From positions 42,474 through 60,899 of the forward strand of contig DDMS01000061.1 in NCBI GenBank assembly GCA_002340765.1: a DNA stretch of 18,426 bases, in the 5' to 3' direction. The position numbers and the translations under genes were made by a program. A model generated the notes under the pieces. It saw nothing but the letters and a program-made list of their open reading frames with translations, did not search any database and was not told where the DNA came from. The first letter of the stretch is position 1, and every line of letters starts with the position of its first letter. This document shows positions 14,651-18,426 of this stretch, piece after piece. The stretch comes from Flavobacteriaceae bacterium UBA2540. GTDB taxonomy: Bacteria; Bacteroidota; Bacteroidia; Flavobacteriales; Flavobacteriaceae.

Positions 14651-15100
14651 ATGATACAACCATTTGATGATACTTATTTTATGAAAAAAGCTTTGCAAGA
14701 AGCGGAAACTGCCTTTGAAAAAGGTGAAGTTCCTGTGGGCGCAATTATTGTTCATAAAAATCAAATTATTGCAAGAGCGCATAATTTAACAGAAACGTTG
14801 AACGATGTTACAGCGCATGCTGAAATGCAAGCTTTTACTGTTGCTTCTGATTTTTTAGGAGGTAAGTTCATGAAAGAGTGTGTTTTATATGTGACCTTAG
14901 AACCTTGTCAAATGTGTGCAGGAGCAAGTTATTGGACTCAGATTGGCAAAATTGTATATGGAGCATCAGAACCTGAGAGAGGGTTTGTGAATTTAAAAAC
15001 CACATTACATCCAAAAACATTGGTCATTCATGGCATTTTAGAAAACGAATGTTCTCAAATTTTAAAACGGTTTTTTTTTGAAAAGCGCAATCTGAATTGA
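14651..15100 (+). CDS. tadA: tRNA-specific adenosine deaminase TadA
   Basis: TadA deaminates adenosine-34 to inosine in the anticodon of tRNA-Arg(ACG). The 149-residue protein carries the cytidine deaminase-fold zinc site HAEM (His56, catalytic Glu58) and PCQMC (Cys86, Cys89), with the usual spacing and the preceding GEVPVGAIIV. The same frame is open for 135 bases further upstream, but that part is the antisense of dxs. The ATG at 14651 gives the standard N-terminus (DDTYFMKKALQEAETAFEKGEVPVG). It ends about 100 bp before the next gene. Confidence 0.93.
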   Translation: MIQPFDDTYFMKKALQEAETAFEKGEVPVGAIIVHKNQIIARAHNLTETLNDVTAHAEMQAFTVASDFLGGKFMKECVLYVTLEPCQMCAGASYWTQIGKIVYGASEPERGFVNLKTTLHPKTLVIHGILENECSQILKRFFFEKRNLN

Positions 15101-15203
15101 TTAATACTGTTAAAATTTTAACAAAAAGGACATTATAATTTGTCAAGTGACTTTTTTTAAAGAAACTTAACTTTTAATTCAAATTCAAACACACTTCTAT
15201 TTC

Positions 15204-17696
15204 ATGAAAAAGTATTATCTATCCTTTCTTTGCGTGCTTTTTACAACGTTAATTTTCGCGCAAGAAACTCCAAAACCAAATTATAGACTTGCTTCAAGAT
15301 TTTCTCCTGATAATATTGCTAAAATGGTGCATTCAACCTCAGTTCGTCCAAATTGGCTTCAAAACGGGAATCGTTTTTGGTATCAGTATAAAACCGCTTC
15401 AGAAGGATCAAAATATTTTTTGGTTGATGCTGATATGAAAACTAAAACACCACTTTTCGACAATGTAAAAATGGCAAAATGGTTGTCTGAAATTACAAAA
15501 GACCCTTATGAAGCAAAGCATTTACCTCGTTTTGATTTTACATTTACCAAAGACGAAAAAGCTATCAGATTCAGAGTAAATTCAACTGAAGAAGTGGACT
15601 CAAAAGAAGAAGAAGGCAAAAAAAAATCTGATAAAAAGGAAAAAGAAACTCCTAAAAAGGAAAAGAAAGTCTTTCATTTAGAATATAAATTGGCTGGAAA
15701 TGGATTGACAATTATTGACAATGAAAAAGTGGCAGAAGAAAAATGGAAAAAATGGGCAAACATTGCTCCTGATAGTTCAATTGTGTTGTTTTCTAAACAC
15801 AACAATTTGTTTTGGATGGACAAAGTAAACTTTAAAAAAGCAATTAAAAACGAAAAAGATTCTACAATTGCCGAAAATCAATGGACAAAAGATGGTGTAG
15901 AAGATTTTAGTTATGGAGGAAGTTATTTTGGAAAAACCGACAAAGAGAAAATCAAAGAAAAAGACGATAGAAAAAGTGTTGGTGGTTATTGGACACATGA
16001 TTCAAAAAAATTCGTAACTACTAGAACAGATTCAAGAAAAATTCAAGATTTATGGGTAATTCATGCTACAAAAACTGGTAGGCCCGAGCTTGAAACATAT
16101 AAATATCACATGGCTGGAGAGCAAGAATTTTATAAAGAAGAAATGTTGGTTTTTGATATGGCTAGCAAATCTAAAATGAACATAAAACTAGATTCTACCA
16201 TTCAACAATCGATTAGTATTTATAGATTTCCTAGAAAAAAATCTTCAAGAAGAGATGAGTATAATCCTACTTTGTTATTATCAAAAAAAGGAAAGATTTA
16301 TTTCAATACAGTGAGTAGAGATCGTAAGAGATTGGATATTCATGTGGCCGATATTGAAAGTGGCGAAGTGAAAACAATCATCAAAGAACACTCAAATGTG
16401 TATATCGAAAGTCGAGGAAAATCGATTGTATTGTTTAATAATGAGCAAGAAATTCTATTTTGGGCAGAAAATGATGGTTGGGGACATTTCTATTTGTATG
16501 ATGTCTATGGAAATTTGAAAAATCAAGTTACAAACGGACCTTTTCATGTAGATTCTTTTGAAGGAATTGATGAAAAATCACGCACCTTATATTTTTCTGC
16601 AAACGGAATTCCAATAAACGAAGATCCTTATTTTTTGCATTTGTATAAAATAAACTTAAATGGTTCAGGCTTAACGCCTTTAAATCCTGGTGATTTCAAC
16701 TCAGCTATTGAAATGGCAGATTCAAATAAATATTTTGTGAGTAATTTTTCCAGAGTAAATACCATTCCAAAATCAGAATTAAGAGATGCCAATGGAAAAT
16801 TGGTTATGAAATTGGAAGTAGCAGATTTATCGCAATTATTTGAAGCGGGTTATAAATTCCCAGAGCCTTTCATAGTAAAAGCTGATGACGGAATTACTGA
16901 TATTTATGGAGTGATGTATAAGCCGTATGACTTTGATTCAATCAAAAAATACCCTTTAATTGAATACGTTTATCCAGGGCCACAAACAGAAGCAGTTAAC
17001 AAATCTTTTTCACAAGGGATGGATAAAACCGATAGATTAGCGCAAGTTGGTTTTGTTGTAATTACGCTTGGAAATAGAGGAGGACATCCTGATCGTTCAA
17101 AATGGTATCACACGTTTGGTTATGGAAATTTGAGAGATTATGGGTTAGCTGATAAAAAATACGTGGCAGAACAATTGGCTGATAAACATGCTTTTATTGA
17201 CATCGAAAAAGTAGGAATTTTTGGACATTCAGGAGGAGGATTTATGTCAACTGCAGCCATGTTAGTATATCCTGATTTTTTCAAAGTGGCAATTTCATCT
17301 GCTGGAAATCACGATAATACTGTGTATAATAGTTGGTGGAGTGAAACGCATCATGGAATTAAAGAAGAAGCTGATGACAAAGGAAATATCAAATACAAAT
17401 ACTTGATTGATAAAAATCAAACATTGGCTCAAAATCTAAAAGGGAAAATTTTATTAGCAACTGGCGATGTTGACAATAATGTGCATCCTGCAGGAACAAT
17501 TCGAATGGTAAGTGCGTTTATTAAAGCAAACAAACGTTTTGATTTTATGTTATTTCCAGGAAGTAGACATGGATTTACGGAAAGAGAATATTTCTTTTGG
17601 ATGAATGCAGATTACTTTAGCAAACATTTTTTAGGAGTTGAAAATACAGATGTTGACATGATTGAAATGAATCGTGATAAGCCTTTGAAAAACTAA
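15204..17696 (+). CDS. Secreted S9-family prolyl oligopeptidase/DPP-IV-like peptidase
   Basis: Residues 1-20 are a signal peptide ending in IFAQ, so the 830-residue protein works in the periplasm or beyond. Residues about 30-560 correspond to the beta-propeller domain that gates substrates in S9 enzymes, and the rest is an alpha/beta-hydrolase domain. The catalytic triad can be placed: Ser676 in GHSGGG, Asp757 in GDVDNNVHP and His789 in GSRHGF. The nucleophile elbow is GHSGGG rather than the GWSYGG of classic DPP-IV, so the exact cleavage preference is uncertain. Residues about 129-155 are a lysine/glutamate-rich low-complexity insert in the propeller. No T9SS sorting domain is present. It probably digests imported or extracellular peptides. 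Confidence 0.88.
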   Translation: MKKYYLSFLCVLFTTLIFAQETPKPNYRLASRFSPDNIAKMVHSTSVRPNWLQNGNRFWYQYKTASEGSKYFLVDADMKTKTPLFDNVKMAKWLSEITKDPYEAKHLPRFDFTFTKDEKAIRFRVNSTEEVDSKEEEGKKKSDKKEKETPKKEKKVFHLEYKLAGNGLTIIDNEKVAEEKWKKWANIAPDSSIVLFSKHNNLFWMDKVNFKKAIKNEKDSTIAENQWTKDGVEDFSYGGSYFGKTDKEKIKEKDDRKSVGGYWTHDSKKFVTTRTDSRKIQDLWVIHATKTGRPELETYKYHMAGEQEFYKEEMLVFDMASKSKMNIKLDSTIQQSISIYRFPRKKSSRRDEYNPTLLLSKKGKIYFNTVSRDRKRLDIHVADIESGEVKTIIKEHSNVYIESRGKSIVLFNNEQEILFWAENDGWGHFYLYDVYGNLKNQVTNGPFHVDSFEGIDEKSRTLYFSANGIPINEDPYFLHLYKINLNGSGLTPLNPGDFNSAIEMADSNKYFVSNFSRVNTIPKSELRDANGKLVMKLEVADLSQLFEAGYKFPEPFIVKADDGITDIYGVMYKPYDFDSIKKYPLIEYVYPGPQTEAVNKSFSQGMDKTDRLAQVGFVVITLGNRGGHPDRSKWYHTFGYGNLRDYGLADKKYVAEQLADKHAFIDIEKVGIFGHSGGGFMSTAAMLVYPDFFKVAISSAGNHDNTVYNSWWSETHHGIKEEADDKGNIKYKYLIDKNQTLAQNLKGKILLATGDVDNNVHPAGTIRMVSAFIKANKRFDFMLFPGSRHGFTEREYFFWMNADYFSKHFLGVENTDVDMIEMNRDKPLKN

Positions 17697-17714
17697 TCAT
17701 TTTGTTAATTAAAT

Positions 17715-17746
17715 AAAAAAAGCGGAACGAAAGCTCAGCGTTTTTT
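17715..17746. terminator. Bidirectional intrinsic terminator
   Basis: The hairpin has a C-GAAA-G tetraloop (17728-17733) and a stem with single mismatches that closes with AAAAAA (17715-17720) against TTTTTT (17741-17746). It lies between the convergent S9 peptidase and UmuD-like genes and can serve both. Confidence 0.6.
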
Positions 17747-17785
17747 ATAATTGATAAATGTAAAAAAGAAAAAATATATTGAAAA

Positions 17786-18220
17786 TTACACTTTTTTAAT
17801 CACATTCGTTACAATTCCCCAAATGATAAAATCATTTTCTTCTGTAATTTTTATTTTGGGATAATCAGGATTTTCTGGTTGTAACCAAACTTCGGTTCCT
17901 TCTACACGCAATCTTTTTACTGTAAAATTTCCATCAATAAAACAAACAGCAATTTTGTTATTTGATGGCTCTAAACTTCGATCAATTACTAATAAATCAT
18001 CATTATTAAGTCCAGCACCAATCATAGATTGACCTTTTACTTTTGCAAAAAAAGTAGTGCTTTTATTTTTGATGAGTTCTTCGTCTAATGAAACTCTAGT
18101 AGTTTCAAAATCAGCAGCAGGAATGGGAAAACCAGCAGAAATTCCTGTATCAAGTAAAATAGCACCTTCAAAACTGGAGGGTTTTGGGGTGAAAAATTGA
18201 AGATTTTTTGAGTTTTTCAT
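17786..18220 (-). CDS. umuD: UmuD-like S24 self-cleaving protein
   Basis: A 144-residue LexA-family S24 peptidase domain without a DNA-binding domain, so it fits UmuD rather than LexA. The self-cleavage site is Ala29-Gly30 in ISAGFPIPAADF, the nucleophile is Ser65 in KVKGQSM and the general base is Lys102 in FTVKRL. The cleavage site, Ser and Lys are each five positions later than in E. coli UmuD (Cys24-Gly25, Ser60, Lys97). In E. coli the cleaved form joins UmuC as translesion polymerase V after DNA damage. Here no umuC follows: the downstream neighbour is a terminator and a convergent gene. The protein may partner a UmuC encoded elsewhere or have another role. A TTG-N18-TATCTTTA promoter precedes it. 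Confidence 0.88.
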   Translation of the reverse strand: MKNSKNLQFFTPKPSSFEGAILLDTGISAGFPIPAADFETTRVSLDEELIKNKSTTFFAKVKGQSMIGAGLNNDDLLVIDRSLEPSNNKIAVCFIDGNFTVKRLRVEGTEVWLQPENPDYPKIKITEENDFIIWGIVTNVIKKV

Positions 18221-18251
18221 TTAAAATATAAAAAAAATTCAAGTATGAATT

Positions 18252-18290
18252 TACTTTGTAAAGATACAAGAAAGTATAAAAATGCAACAA
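18252..18290 (-). promoter_or_regulatory. umuD promoter with overlapping inverted repeat
   Basis: On the minus strand TTG (18285-18287) and TATCTTTA (18259-18266) are 18 bp apart, the best -33/-7 pair in the window, giving a leader of about 32 nt. TACTTT (18252-18257) and AAAGTA (18271-18276) form an inverted repeat spanning the -7 element, a natural place for a repressor. No LexA box of a type I recognise is present. Confidence 0.45.
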
Positions 18291-18297
18291 ATCAAGT

Positions 18298-18426
18298 TCA
18301 TTTAAAAGGAATATTTTTTAAAACAGTCAAATAAGCATCTTTTAGTTTTTTAACAACGATTTCGATTTCCTCCTCTTCCAAATGTCCAAAACCAAAACGA
18401 ATCGCACAAGTTTTTTTATCTTGATA
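18298..18426 (-). CDS. C-terminal end of a probable PLP-dependent (MocR/PdxR-like) regulator or aminotransferase (partial)
   Basis: Only the last 42 residues and the stop are inside the window. They include CAIRFGFGHLEEEEIEIVVKK, which resembles the end of the aminotransferase-like domain in MocR/PdxR-type GntR regulators (an I/L-R-x-G-F segment followed by an acidic helix and EEI). The frame is open to the window edge. It lies 77 bp upstream of umuD on the same strand, with the umuD promoter in the gap. The rest of the protein would be needed to distinguish a regulator from a plain aminotransferase. Confidence 0.5.
   Translation of the reverse strand, partial: YQDKKTCAIRFGFGHLEEEEIEIVVKKLKDAYLTVLKNIPFK

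Noticed and set aside
15108..15155. Palindrome TGTTAAAATTTTAACA and a GTC-AAGT-GAC-T7 stretch after tadA as a terminator
   Set aside because: The palindrome is made only of weak pairs and lacks a T-tract, and the second stem has just three pairs; neither is convincing.
1..18426. CRISPR array, tRNA/rRNA genes, insertion sequences, prophage or known defence operon
   Set aside because: No regularly spaced repeats, clover-leaf patterns, transposase or phage proteins, or defence-type gene sets were found on either strand.

Overview
The window is an AT-rich chromosomal segment of a Bacteroidota bacterium, almost certainly a member of the Flavobacteriaceae. The signs are a eukaryote-like class Ia ribonucleotide reductase in the order nrdB-nrdA, two secreted proteins with C-terminal type IX secretion (T9SS) sorting domains, a CtaA/COX15 heme A synthase of the flavobacterial type, A-rich stretches before start codons in place of Shine-Dalgarno sites, and repeated TAnnTTTG sequences (the Bacteroidota -7 promoter element) just before genes. 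I cannot assign a genus from the sequence alone.

Layout. 1-176: a terminator hairpin and short degenerate repeats. 177-599 (+): moaE, molybdopterin synthase large subunit. 683-1699 (-): ctaA, convergent with moaE. 1791-1982 (-): a cold-shock protein upstream of ctaA, separated from it by a perfect 28-bp palindrome. 1983-2352: a 370-bp divergent control region with a DnaA-box-like 9-mer and a possible short transcript. 2353-7347 (+): a nucleotide-pool block, nrdB, nrdA and dgt, which make and hydrolyse dNTPs. 7354-8646 (-): a secreted metallopeptidase-like protein with a T9SS domain. 8902-12778 (+): a small lipoprotein followed closely by a 1161-residue Asp-box propeller protein with a T9SS domain. 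12828-14594 (-): dxs, the first enzyme of MEP isoprenoid synthesis. 14651-15100 (+): tadA, tRNA adenosine deaminase, divergent from dxs. 15204-17696 (+): a secreted S9 (DPP-IV-like) peptidase. 17786-18220 (-): a stand-alone UmuD-like S24 protein. 18298-18426 (-): the C-terminal end of a probable MocR/PdxR-type PLP-dependent regulator or aminotransferase, cut by the window edge.

Most genes are housekeeping and well conserved. Several start sites need care. nrdA and ctaA can be extended upstream only through TTG codons and are better started at internal ATGs. The cold-shock gene starts with GTG. dxs has no ATG or GTG in its plausible start region. Convergent pairs share bidirectional terminators at 12798-12826 and 17715-17746, whereas dgt and the metallopeptidase-like gene are convergent with only 6 bp between them and no hairpin.

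I see no CRISPR array, insertion sequence, prophage, tRNA, rRNA or recognisable defence system. The points most worth a second look are the nrdB upstream region, the palindromes and REP-like repeats around nrdA, the propeller protein that carries both a lipobox and a T9SS domain, the atypical zinc motif of the 7354-8646 protein, and the UmuD homologue with no umuC beside it.
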